A DNA stretch of 64,000 bases from Linanthus parryae (lineage: Eukaryota > Streptophyta > Magnoliopsida > Ericales > Polemoniaceae), in contig JALGPY010000005.1 in NCBI GenBank assembly GCA_023055425.1, positions 84,299,495 to 84,363,494 on the forward strand, in the 5' to 3' direction. A program made the translations under genes and the position numbers. Positions within the stretch are counted from its first letter, which is position 1. Each line of letters begins with the position of its first letter. The notes below the pieces were generated by a model. The model was not told the origin of the DNA. It did not search any database and saw only the letters and a program-made list of their open reading frames with translations. Below, piece by piece: positions 32,390-42,150 of this stretch.

Positions 32390-33904
32390 CCTTCCCGGCC
32401 GGCCCACTTCCGTGTAGTTGATGGTATTATCTATTACAGGACTCGGATTTGTGTCAGTCGTGATTCTTCTATGCGTTCATTGCTTCTTCTAGGATTCCAC
32501 AGCTCTCCAACTGCGGGTCTTCTAGGGGTGGATCGTACGTATCGTCGCCTAGCGGCAGTGTTCTATTGGCCAGGTATGCGTGATGAGGTACGTCAGTTTG
32601 TTTCTGCTCGTCTTGTGTGCCAAACAACTAAGTACTCTACTCAGAAGCCAGGTGGTTTGCTCCAACCTCTTCCCATCCCTGACCGTGTCTGGTCGGCCGC
32701 CACTATGGACTTCATTACCGGACTTCTGACGTCCCAGGGTTTTACAACGATTATGGTTGTCGTCGATCGCCTCACGAAGTATGTGCACTTCGACCCCTCA
32801 CATACTGATTTCGATGCTCCACCTGTCGCCTGTTTATTTTTTGATGTGGTGGTCAAGCTCCATGGGTTTCCGGAGTCCCTTGTTTCTGACCGTGATCCAG
32901 TGTTCATGAGCACGGTCTGGAAGGAATTGCTCTAACTCAGTGGTACACAACTCAAATTCAATATTGTCTATCATCCCCAAACTGACGGACAGACTGAGGT
33001 CATGAATCGCGTGTTAGAGTAATATTTGCAAACTTTCACTTCAGTGCAGCCGCGCCGGTGGACTTCTTTCCTTCCTTGGACAGAGCTAGCAATGAATTGT
33101 AGTCATCATGAGTGCATCAACATGTCCCCGTTTCGTGCCTTGTATGGCTGTGATCCACATTATCTTTTTCCAGAGTTTGTAGTTGACGATCATTCTCCTT
33201 ATGTTGAGGCATTGGTTGCCAAGCGTCACGAGTTGTTAACTGAATTGAAGCGTCATTTGCAGAAGATGCAGCAGCACATGCGTGCTCAGGCCAATAAAGA
33301 CCGGCGTGAGGTGTCTTTTCAGGTTGGTGATATGGTGCTTCTCCGCCTTTAGCATTACCAGCAGCATTATCTATCTACACCCCTCTCTGCTAAATTGGCT
33401 CGGCGTTTTTATGGTCCATTTCCGGTGGTGGCGCAAGTTGGTCCGGTCGCATATCGTCTTCAGTTACCGGATGGGTGTCGCATCCACAACGTGTTTCATG
33501 TTTCTTTGCTTCGGCCATTTGTACCAGACAGGTCGGCCGTCCAGCCACCTTCTTTTCCTGCACAGTTCTACAAGGGACGCCCTGTCGCGGTTCCCGTTTC
33601 AGCTACTCAGGAACGGAAAGTGTTGGTTGATGGCGTTCCTCACCAGCAATGGCTAGTCTCTTGGTCCGATGGCGCTCCTCCTTCTTGGGAACCCGTTCCG
33701 GCTCTTTAGTCTTCTTAACCTGATTTACAGCTTGCGGACAAGCTGTTTTCCGAGACAAGAGGAGTTGATATGGTTGTTCAGACTAATGCGGACGTTGATA
33801 GCGAGAGTGACGATGATTTTGCGACTCTAGACGTTCCAGTCGCTACGCGACCCAAACATAGCGTGGGAACTCCACTTTTTCTTAAAGATTATGTTCATCG
33901 TTAA
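32390..33904 (+). pseudogene. Gyp2 integrase and chromodomain-like end, running into the 3' LTR
   Basis: Integrase fragments: HSSPTAGLLGVDRTYRRL and YWPGM (zinc region, with one Cys changed), TMDFITGL, SDRDPVFMS and YHPQTDGQTEV, so the three catalytic acids are visible. Next are KLARRFYGPFPVV and a chromodomain-like QWLVSWSDGAPPSWEP. After two in-frame stops (33707 and 33716) the frame goes on through DLQLADKLFSETRG into the LTR, ending at TAA 33902-33904 with PLFLKDYVHR. At least four stops interrupt it. Confidence 0.8.
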
Positions 33905-34170
33905 TTTATTTCGTTTAGTTATTACATTCAGTATTATGGATTGTGCTAGGTAGCTTGTTGATTTTTGGTTTCGTCCGCGGTTTTTTTACGGTTCTTTACT
34001 CGGACTAGGGCTAGGTCGAACCATCAGGGTTAGTGATATAAAAAGGGCATACTTTTCTTTAAATAATTATGAAGAAAATTATCTTGCCCTAACTCTCTCT
34101 CTTTCTTCTCTTTCCCCGTTCCCCCTTATTCTTCCCTCTGGTTTCTCCTGTACGATACCTACGCGTATCA
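33766..34170 (+). repeat. Gyp2 3' LTR (405 bp)
   Basis: TGATATGG to GCGTATCA, preceded by the purine-rich GAGACAAGAGGAGT. A TATAAAAAGG box lies near 34037. The first ~140 bp are also the last codons of pol. Confidence 0.88.
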
Positions 34171-34483
34171 CAAGATATGATTGTTAGTAACTATTTATTT
34201 TTAAAATCTTTCTATAATCATATCACTAATAAAAAACATCCACATAGGAGGTGAAATTAAAAGGTAAAAAAAAAGAGTGATATTTAACATTTATTTAAAT
34301 ATAAACATGAACTTTTACCTTGGTTAAATCAACACGAGAAATTTGAATGTTATTCTCAAAGCAAAATTAGATGCCCTGGGAACCAAAGTTTCATATGTTA
34401 AGAATACATGTCACCAAAATCTAATGTAGCAACATATTATTTGTGTACAAATGACATGTGTATGCCAAGCGGATGACAAATAA
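34171..34483. other. Intergenic sequence right of Gyp2
   Basis: Begins with target duplication CAAGA (34171-34175) and contains the right foldback arm 34241-34305. No gene seen. Confidence 0.5.
34241..34305. repeat. Right arm of a foldback split by Gyp2
   Basis: CACATAGGAGGTGAAATTAA and the following A-rich stretch are the reverse complement of the left arm at 21911-21978, with minor differences. Confidence 0.6.
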
Positions 34484-34585
34484 CATTCAAGTAGACCCGT
34501 CAATAGGTCGGTTCGGACTCGGAACCGACCCGGAACCGACCACGTATGACCAACCCAACCAAATAAAAACTGACCCAGACCCTAA

Positions 34586-34793
34586 TACTCTCTCCGTCCC
34601 ACTAGGTTGGTGAATAAGTTAATCGGGTATTATTTAGACCTAGCGATTTGGTTAGTCAAACAAAGCAAGAATTTGATACTCTACAAGACCATGCAAAAAT
34701 TATCAAATTCTTTACTTGTTTAACTAATCAAATCGCTAGGCTCAAATAATACCCGATTAACTTATTCACCAATCTGGTGGGACGGAGGGTGTA
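34586..34793. mobile_element. Stowaway-like MITE (family 2)
   Basis: About 208 bp flanked by TA. Terminal inverted repeats of roughly 75 bp start CTCTCTCCGTCCCAC and include GGTGAATAAGTTAATCGGG on both arms. The internal loop is short and non-coding. Inserted inside the Mutator-like element. Confidence 0.88.
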
Positions 34794-35008
34794 GTTCTTA
34801 ACCCACGAAACCATATAACCTGGGTTTGGACTTTGGACCATTCACCCAAGGGGTAAATTTGAAATCCATTTGGAGGTGCTGTAACACTCATCCAGATCCA
34901 AAACTCACTCACTCTCTCACTGTCTATCTCTCTCTCTCTCTCCCTCTTCTTCACTCAGTACACCACACCTACGTCCATCAATCGGATCTCACTGAAGAAG
35001 AAAAATCG

Positions 35009-35311
35009 ATGGCGTCGAAACAGGGAGAGGGCTGTGGAGGAACCTCAAGCAGCGGTGGAGGCTCAAATCCGCCATCGGTCGCTGCAGATCCGAAAAATGG
35101 ACTCTCGGATCTTACAATCTCCGCCGCCGGTTCTGGAATCCATCTCCACCTCCGCCGCCGGGAACCATATCACAGCGCCGACGAGTTCCGACTGTGTGAC
35201 GGCCAGATTCTGGCCGCGACGACGACGAACTCTTCCTCCGCGGTAAATCTGGAGACGGCGCTTGCGGCGGAGCGCATTCCACCGACAACGGGGCGACGAT
35301 GGATCAAGTGA
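35009..35311 (+). CDS. Gene-like exon inside Mutator-like element, unknown product
   Basis: A 100-residue frame starts at an ATG in GATGGCGTCG, a context usual for plant starts, after a CT-microsatellite leader (34915-34955) typical of plant 5' UTRs. The protein begins MASKQGEGCGGTSSSGGG and is Ser/Gly/Ala-rich; I recognise no domain. It reads into TIR-like sequence at the end, so it is probably a first exon captured without the rest of its gene. The frame is also open upstream to 34826. Confidence 0.45.
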   Translation: MASKQGEGCGGTSSSGGGSNPPSVAADPKNGLSDLTISAAGSGIHLHLRRREPYHSADEFRLCDGQILAATTTNSSSAVNLETALAAERIPPTTGRRWIK

Positions 35312-35523
35312 TGTACTGTACGTGTCACGGGTCGCCCGACGGGTTTATGGTTCTGGTCCGGTTCTGCCGCTTTTGGGTTTGGGTTTCACGGTTCGGTTCT
35401 GCTTGGGTCTCAAATTGACCGGGTCTGTCTTGGGTCCGGTTCGGGTCTACCCAGACCCGACCTATTGACGGCCCTTCATTCAAGTAATGCTTTTGCAATT
35501 ACATGTGGCAAAGGAGGAATTGT

Positions 35524-35785
35524 TACATCATTCCGTCCCACATCTTTTGCACTATTTGGACTTTTACCACTATTCACTGGGTCACGTTGACCCGATAATT
35601 TGGATAGCAAAACTTTGCATTTTTAGATAATTTTTTCGAAGTGTCGTAGAGTAACTCTTATTCTATAAGATAATAAAAAATTATCGAAAAATTATATCAT
35701 TTTTGAATCCAAATCACCGGGTTAAAATGATCCAGTTACGGGTGAAAAAAGTCCAATGATGCATTTGAATTGGGACGGAGTGGTA
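35524..35785. mobile_element. Stowaway-like MITE (family 1), copy C
   Basis: TA-flanked, about 262 bp, with ends CATTCCGTCCCAC and GGGACGGAGTGG. Read as reverse complement it aligns along its length with the MITE at 17925-18179, including the GTAACTCTTATTCTA segment of the centre. Confidence 0.85.
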
Positions 35786-36362
35786 GAAGATAGATAGATA
35801 CGTTAATTTATCATTGAAACAAAACAAGCACAGCGGATCTAAAACATATAAGACATCCACTCTAAAATAGATAGAGGAGAAGAAAAAATCGACATCATCT
35901 CTTCAACTGAATGCCATGATTATGAAACTTAGCTGTTGTTATTCGATTTATCTTAGTGCTTTAGAGTAGGTGATATAAAGAGGACAGAAAAGGTGAAGAA
36001 ATGAGAGTTGATTGTAAAGTAGTTACTGAGAGACTATTACCAATAGAGGTTAGAGTTTAGAGTTTAGAAGTTGGTATCAAAGAACAAAGGAGATAGTAGT
36101 ACTAAGAACAAAAGAAAAGGAGCATATATAGATAAAAGAATCACACAAACAGCGCGTGAAGGATGCTCTAGCAATAATGTGATCGAATGTACCAATGGAA
36201 TTTGTTCGACATTGATAAAGAAGAATACTACTAGTAATAGACGACAATGATATCCTTATCCGTATCCGTATAAACTTTTAACTAAATTACTCGCGTAAGA
36301 ATAATTATATTCTCCATTTAGTAGAAAGTCGTACATTTCTTTTTCTGAATTTTTTGAGTCTT
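35786..36362. other. Intergenic sequence, no gene seen
   Basis: AT-rich; short GATA and TAGAG repeats near 35788 and 36048. No coding signal or RNA gene found. Confidence 0.5.
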
Positions 36363-36446
36363 ACCTGTTTTTGTCTATCGGGTTTGAAACCTAGTACCTC
36401 ATGCAGGGGCTTTTAAACACTCTACCACTTGAGTCAGTACCCATTT
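36363..36446 (-). repeat. tRNA-derived SINE-like sequence
   Basis: On the minus strand there is an A-box-like TGACTCAAGTGGTAGAGTG, followed about 30 bp later by a B-box-like GGTTTCAAACC, the spacing of an RNA polymerase III promoter in tRNA-derived SINEs. It lacks a full tRNA cloverleaf and its 3' tail is unclear. Cop5's target site lies directly beside it. Alternative: a decayed tRNA gene. Confidence 0.45.
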
Positions 36447-36451
36447 CTAAC
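36447..36451. repeat. Cop5 target-site duplication, left copy
   Basis: CTAAC, identical to 44067-44071. Confidence 0.92.
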
Positions 36452-36921
36452 TGAAGGACGTACTTGATCTAACATATTCAGATCTACAACATGAATTATA
36501 GCGGAAGATTCATGTGTTTACCTTGTCTTCCTTAGCTCCTAAGCGCAACGGATGATCGAAGGATGCTTGCTTTCACGTGCTCTTCTTGCTCCCACAATCT
36601 GGCTCGAATCACTAGGACGAGAGCTCTGATCCACACCAAGTTCCACCCAATGGAGGCTAGTTGAAGAGGGAGTCTAGGGTTTACTGTATTATGATCAGCA
36701 CATGATCTCTACAGTATTGTGTATATTATTATGACTCTAGCACACATAATAATCTAGGAGGCTGTCTCCTTATATAGACAGACTTATACCTAATTGCAAC
36801 GTACCCCCTAGGGTTGATGTCCTTGCTACTAACCCTATAGGGTTTGAGCTTGTCTCACCTAAACCCATAAGTTTAGGATAATTGCACTGTGCACCCCACA
36901 TGGGCGCACATAATGCTAACA
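36452..36921 (-). repeat. Cop5 3' LTR (470 bp)
   Basis: Plus strand TGAAGGACG to GCTAACA; minus strand TGTTAGC..CTTCA. A minus-strand TATATAAG box is near 36769. The next 16 bases on the internal side read, on the minus strand, CTGTGCGAGTGGGAGA, the polypurine tract. Confidence 0.93.
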
Positions 36922-39894
36922 TCTCCCACTCGCACAGTGGGGTTGCACAAATACAGTAGTTCTAGTCTCCCTCAATCTCCAACTATTATCATCTGCCAAA
37001 GTGTTATGTGGCCTTGGTGTGTGACTGTGAGAGAACCTGCATTTCGGGAGATCCATACTCTAAACTCATACGAGACGAGCTAGCAGCAGACGTTTCTCAA
37101 CCCTTTAAGAAATAATGCAATACGTATATGTATCTCTCTCGTATTCCCCAGATTCTGTCCATTGCCATCTCATAGACCATGAGCACCTACCTTGTCCCGA
37201 AGGTCGTGCATCAATGAGTCTATATCTCCTTTATTATATTCATATCCTGCATGATCCCATAAGATCTTGTAGGTGGGCCCAATGAACATGATAAAGAGCG
37301 ATGCAATTAGAATCTTCCTTTCTATCCATTGTCGCTTTGATTCGGAGTCAGCTGCTTTCCTAGCAATGTCCTGGTAAGCCGAATCATTCATAGCCGTGAG
37401 GTGTCACGCTAAAGTAGCACCACCGAACCGTCTCTCCCCGACATGGATGAAAGTACTAAGGGTATACAGTGTCAATCATCTTTATATGATCGACGAGGCT
37501 CACACGGCGAGGAAACTCAGGGACTAGTTCTACTCGCCACCTCATGTCACTCATAAGCACGCATTATCTCATAAGATGTGCGCCATAGTGTTTGGACTCT
37601 AACAGAGCACATGTCCTATCCCATAGGGACCACTATACAGATGTAAGTCCAACAGCCCATATGACTATTAACCCGAGTACTGAGTGTTGCACATATGCAA
37701 TCGAAATCAGTTCTCTCATCTGGCTTTCTCTACGCAGATTATACATGGTTCGGGGTAGTAACCATGCTCGAATGGCCATAATCCAATCTCACCTTGGAAC
37801 TTATTCCAATGCGACAAATAAATCCGTCTGACAGGGTCTCGCACTATTGATTGATGTCCAGCTCTTGTCATAGGCCATGCGCCTCATATGACAGGAGTCA
37901 TCATATCATAGGCTTCTAGCGCTTGTCGGGATTCTGTCTCATCTTCTACTCACCTAGGCAATCCAGGATATTGTAAAGGCGGTTGCTCGTGTGAGAGAGT
38001 CAACCTAGTGTCCGCGCGACATGTTCTATGCTAGTACAGGATATGTAAACAACATGTAGCATAACAAATCCAATTAAAATCCAATTATCAATGTCTCATA
38101 TGCTCATCAATCATATCGCTAGTGATCGACTACCGAGTCCCAATTTTCTAAATCAATCCACAAAGACGATTCTTATGTGGTTTAGGAATGGGAGGAACCT
38201 ACACTTTGTCCCGTAGTCGATCTACTCCAAGGTTACTCTTTAGGTAGTCATTTCACCTTTTGTGAAAACAGCACCCTTTTCTATATGTTTGGCCTTATCA
38301 AAAATACTGCAGCCTTACGCCAGCACCACAGGTCTGTTGACAGCTCATAAGCTTATCAGAAACCTTTTTATCCAAACATATTTCTGTCCGATGACAGAAC
38401 AGGCAATCGTGCTTCGCTTCCATAATTGGTGGAGCGGTCTAATACGATTGTGCAACACTTATGCTGCTGTTCCATGCGATGTCATCTAGCATGGACTATA
38501 GCCTGAGTCGGATCTACGTGTATCTAGGTCCCCACCCTAGTCAGCATACATAGCTGGCTAGTCGAAGCATCATCTCCGATAGTTATAACACGTGATCCTT
38601 CGTACCGAGTATCCTTTTGGTTGCAATCTAGTGTCTTAAGTTAGATTTCCTGAAATCCACTCTTCCAATTGCATGAGGTTTGTGGGTCTCATTATATACC
38701 ATAGTATATAGCAGACTCACACTGCATCGGGCACTTTGGTTATTTGGTCAATCTTGTATGGTGTTTTCTAGGGCACATATTCAGGCTCGTAAAATCCTGC
38801 AGCGAGTTATAGGAGTATCACATGGCATTGGGTCCATTACATGGAATCGTTCAGAGTATCTTCTTGTTTTCCGCCCTTCTGAACGAACGAGAATGCATCT
38901 CGCCCTACTAATATCCTTCGTCACAAATCGAAAGGATAACCACCCTATGGTGGATGTGAAATAGTCCTTAGACTCTCCTGGAAATAGTGTGTCATCGATA
39001 ATAAGTGACGTGTTCATCTACTCTCTACTACTGAGAGTGATATGCAGCGGTTTTTCATCCATGGATAAAATACTGCTGACTTAGAGGACTAATTAAGATC
39101 ACACATAGGCTTAATTAGCTTGCACCTATTCGTGCATTTGATCATACATCTCGAAACCCTGTGGTCGAGTCATACATATCACCTCTCTGATTTCTCTATC
39201 GAGAAATTCAGTCGTCACGTTTTATCGAGAATGGAGCCTTATTTCCATCATCACAACTATCACCAATATCTTTGCAAGTCGTATGCCTTACTATGCTTCC
39301 GCCTGTGTCACTCTGAATAACCTTGGAAATACATCCATTTCCAATAGTCTAATATCCAGTCGGAAAAGTCAACCTAGCCTTAAACTTGGTTGGTCCCTTA
39401 CAGACTCTAACTTTTCCCGTAAATGCTATTTTTTTTCATTCTTCACAATTAGGGAACGATAAGGCATAGTATTCTATCCTATCGATTATGCAAGGTGATC
39501 CTTAAGATCATCCCTTCGATCTCAAATAGTCGATGGGACATGCTCCTATGAGCAGTTCCTTTGCATAGGAGGATCATAATCTGCTCTCACCCCTATGGAT
39601 GGGCACCTCGCTTAGAAAGTCACTCCCACTGTCCGAAGGATCCTTGAGGGACTAACTCCTCATGATGGACTAAGGAACAGGGTATTTTCTAGCGGTTCCT
39701 CCATGCTCGCCGAGATTATCATCTCTACGAACATTCCCTTAATTATGGACATCTCCTTATGAGAAAACATATATCTTGTGAATCCATTTGCGTTACACTA
39801 CTAATCGGCTGTTGCGTTTCGAATACGCAACCCCCTAGAGTACTCCGAATAGTATGGGAAGATATGTTACTCCATGAAGATACATTTCTTCCAT
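36922..39894 (-). pseudogene. Cop5 RT-RNase H region, decayed beyond clear recognition
   Basis: By position this should hold reverse transcriptase and RNase H, since integrase and linker remnants lie upstream on the minus strand. I could not identify RT motifs with confidence. Part of 39490-39650 looks like a diverged repeat of 39970-40130 (both contain CTTCGAT and TCAAAT blocks), suggesting internal duplication. Nothing else can be supported. Confidence 0.4.
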
Positions 39895-40119
39895 CTAGGG
39901 TTTAAATTCCTTCTTGTCAGGCGATGAAATATCCTGGGGCAATATCCTAGGTTCATCATCTTGCGTGGTGACTATTATGTCTTCCCCTTCGATGTCAAAT
40001 CGTCGACGGGGTACGCTCCAAAGAGCGTTCCTACGCAAAGAGGATTCTTCTTCAGCATTATCGTCATATACGATAGGCTGCTCACTAGGTAAGGCACTCC
40101 CACTGTTCTCAAGATACAT
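39895..40119 (-). pseudogene. Cop5 pol linker fragment
   Basis: 74 open residues containing SLRRNALWSVPRRRFDIEGED and DDEPRILPQDISSPDKKEF. This pattern (an Arg-rich block, then DEP and SPD before the RT start) is the integrase-RT linker of plant copia polyproteins. It is too short to be functional. Confidence 0.55.
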
Positions 40120-40189
40120 AGGAACAAATTCCTCTTGAGTAGTGGTGAATTGAGTGTCATCTAGTGGTTCCTCTTACTCGTAGAGAATA

Positions 40190-40490
40190 CCATCTCCACG
40201 AGCTTCTCCCTGACTAGGAAAATTAGTTAGCTCATAAGCTGCCGATCCCCATGGCCTAAGGTGACCTCATATAGGTTGCCGTTTGGTCCACATCTCGTAG
40301 GGCGTAGTGGCTACAGACTTGGTGGGTTCTTGGTTGAGTACATCGACAGCCGTTCAACAAAGTGTCACCTCAAGATAGGGAACTTTTACTTTGCACGAAC
40401 TATCATACATCAAACCATCTCAGGCTGTATCCTATTCCTCCTATCCGCCACAGCAATCTGCTGCGGGGCATGGGAATAGCCAACTGCCTA
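40190..40490 (-). pseudogene. Cop5 integrase remnant
   Basis: In one minus-strand frame PQQIAVADRRNRIQPEMV is seen, matching the copia integrase block PQQNGVAERRNRT; the usual catalytic Glu is Asp. It is followed, across stops, by TAVDVLNQEPTKSV, TPYEMWTKRQP and HLRPWGSAAYE, the conserved C-terminal part of the domain. This identifies Cop5 as copia. Confidence 0.75.
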
Positions 40491-40765
40491 ACTACTCTCC
40501 ATCACATAGCTCTTGCTAAGATAGACACTCGCAGTCTCATTCTGGCTAAGGACATATCCTTTTATCCAGACGGTTTTCTACCTTTTGTAGATACCTGTCT
40601 GAAGCACCCTTGTGCCTCAGGATTATGTGGCCCAAGCACACATAGTTGAGATGCATACAATAATCTACGAATGTGATGGAACAGTAAGCACCATGTCTTT
40701 AGCTATTAACATTTAATGGAACACAAATACAACAGAATGAATAATATGTAAAGACTCAATAATCC

Positions 40766-40922
40766 TTACTGCTTTACTGGATAGTTTGCCTTTCGCCTTT
40801 CGTGTAAGGCAAGAGTCACACACAGGTAAGGGTACCTTGGGCATATTCCAAGCAGGCCTACCTTAGCTAGCCTGAACATCCTTTCCTGACATAGTGTGTC
40901 TCAATCTAGCGTGCCACATATC
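40766..40922 (-). pseudogene. Cop5 GAG-pre-integrase remnant
   Basis: Minus-strand reading gives WHARLRHTM and, after a stop and frame change, CDSCLTRKAKGKL, corresponding to the conserved WHARLGH and CESCLxGKM motifs of copia pre-integrase. Correctly placed upstream of the integrase remnant. Confidence 0.65.
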
Positions 40923-42150
40923 AGAATCTTAAGGCACAACCTTAGTGTTGATCAAAAGATCCTGAGGCGTTATTCATGCTAGAAATCAAGAGTGCATAAC
41001 CATACATAACATGACCAATTCCAAAAGTAAAACTGTGACCAAAACAAATTTTGGTGGCTACTCCATCAAAGATAATCTCATGGATCCTTTAGACGAGAAG
41101 TTAGTACCAGGTCTGGCCTTCTAGTCTTAGGGAAACATCCTTTTCCTCCTTTGCATTTGCCTGTCTTGGGCTATTGGTCATGTACCAATATTTTGCCCTC
41201 ATTCCCTTATCCTTGCCCCACCTGTTCCTCACGGTCCTAATGCCGGAGTAGGGACTAAATCTGCCGATCATACTTCATCCATAGCCTTTAGCAATCATAT
41301 ATTGCTTAGACTTCAAAAGTATGCTGAACTAGTATACTTAGCAATCATATATTGCTTAGATCCTAGAACGGAGTGATGTTTGGTCTCATCCAAACATCCT
41401 GACACTTTCAAAGTGTGTCATTTAACGTTTCCATGGCACTTTCATGAAACGTGGCAGAGATAGCAACAAATTGCTAATCGGATAACTTAAACACGATAGT
41501 TTAAGGTAGGATTTATGAGTCATTACTCACAATTTTAATGAGGCAAATGGCTAAGGTGGATCCAAGATTCTTCTTTGGCCCATTCCTACAATCTTTGAAT
41601 CTCAAAGTGGTCTTGAACATGCTGATGAGGTCATTTCCCCACCTTGGCATAGCACGCTCTATGAAATTTATCTTGACTGCCTCCCACATATTGGTTAGCC
41701 TAAAGATAATGTTCATGTGCTGCTGTGACAACTATTCATCACAGGTTCGACCATACTTGTAGGTGTTTTGACAAACTATGTCCAACGATTTGGTTACATA
41801 GTACGATGACTTGTCATATCGTTTATTGTCATTATTTTAGCCTTTACAGTTTCAATTTAGACACGATTGATCTTGAGACATTGCATAGGAAATTAATACT
41901 AGCATTTTCTTAGCTCCAAAATAACATGATACATGATTAAAATTTCATAGTTCATCATAAGGACTCCACCAAAACCTAGCAGCAATTCTAGGAATCAAAT
42001 ATCATAACTTATGATTCCCTATTAGTTTCAATCATGTATAACCATGTGAGCTCTTTTGTTTTAGTTCCTTAGCATGCGAGGTTATACAGATATATCCAAT
42101 CACACGCAGTTATAACATAAAACAAGCATAGGCATAAATAAATATGCAAT
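40923..42150 (-). pseudogene. Expected Cop5 gag-protease region, not recognisable
   Basis: By order this should hold gag and protease. A 72-codon frame at 41731-41513 is the longest, but I see no zinc knuckle and no Asp-Thr-Gly motif. A short direct repeat (AGCAATCATATATTGCTTAGA) occurs near 41290 and 41340. Confidence 0.35.

Larger units (their letters stand above)
21985..34170 (+). mobile_element. Gyp2: Ty3/gypsy LTR retrotransposon, interrupted by Cop3
   Basis: LTRs 21985-22391 and 33766-34170 have TGATA..TATCA-type ends, with a perfect CAAGA target duplication. Internal order is gag, protease, RT, RNase H, integrase and a chromodomain-like end, so it is gypsy. The LTRs differ at several percent of sites, and pol carries many stops and frameshifts, so it is old. 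Cop3 is inserted into gag at 22620. A paralogue, Gyp3, starts at 45844 with a similar LTR. Confidence 0.92.
34494..35476. mobile_element. Mutator-like non-autonomous element carrying a gene-like exon
   Basis: The ends are inverted repeats: left CCCGTCAATAGGTCGG, right GACCTATTGACGGCC. Both are flanked by the 10 bp direct repeat CATTCAAGTA (34484-34493 and 35477-35486). A 9-10 bp duplication fits Mutator-like elements; hAT elements give 8 bp. The interior has a CT-rich leader and a GC-rich open frame (35009-35311), unlike the AT-rich surroundings, as in Pack-MULEs that pick up gene pieces. A Stowaway MITE sits at 34586-34793. No transposase is present. Confidence 0.7.

Noticed and set aside
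34494..35476. hAT classification of the element with CCGTCAATAGG ends
   Set aside because: The flanking direct repeat is 9-10 bp, longer than the 8 bp of hAT, so Mutator-like is preferred, though not proven.
37170..37391. 73-codon and similar frames within Cop5 as new genes
   Set aside because: Random frames in decayed copia sequence; no conservation or recognisable domain.
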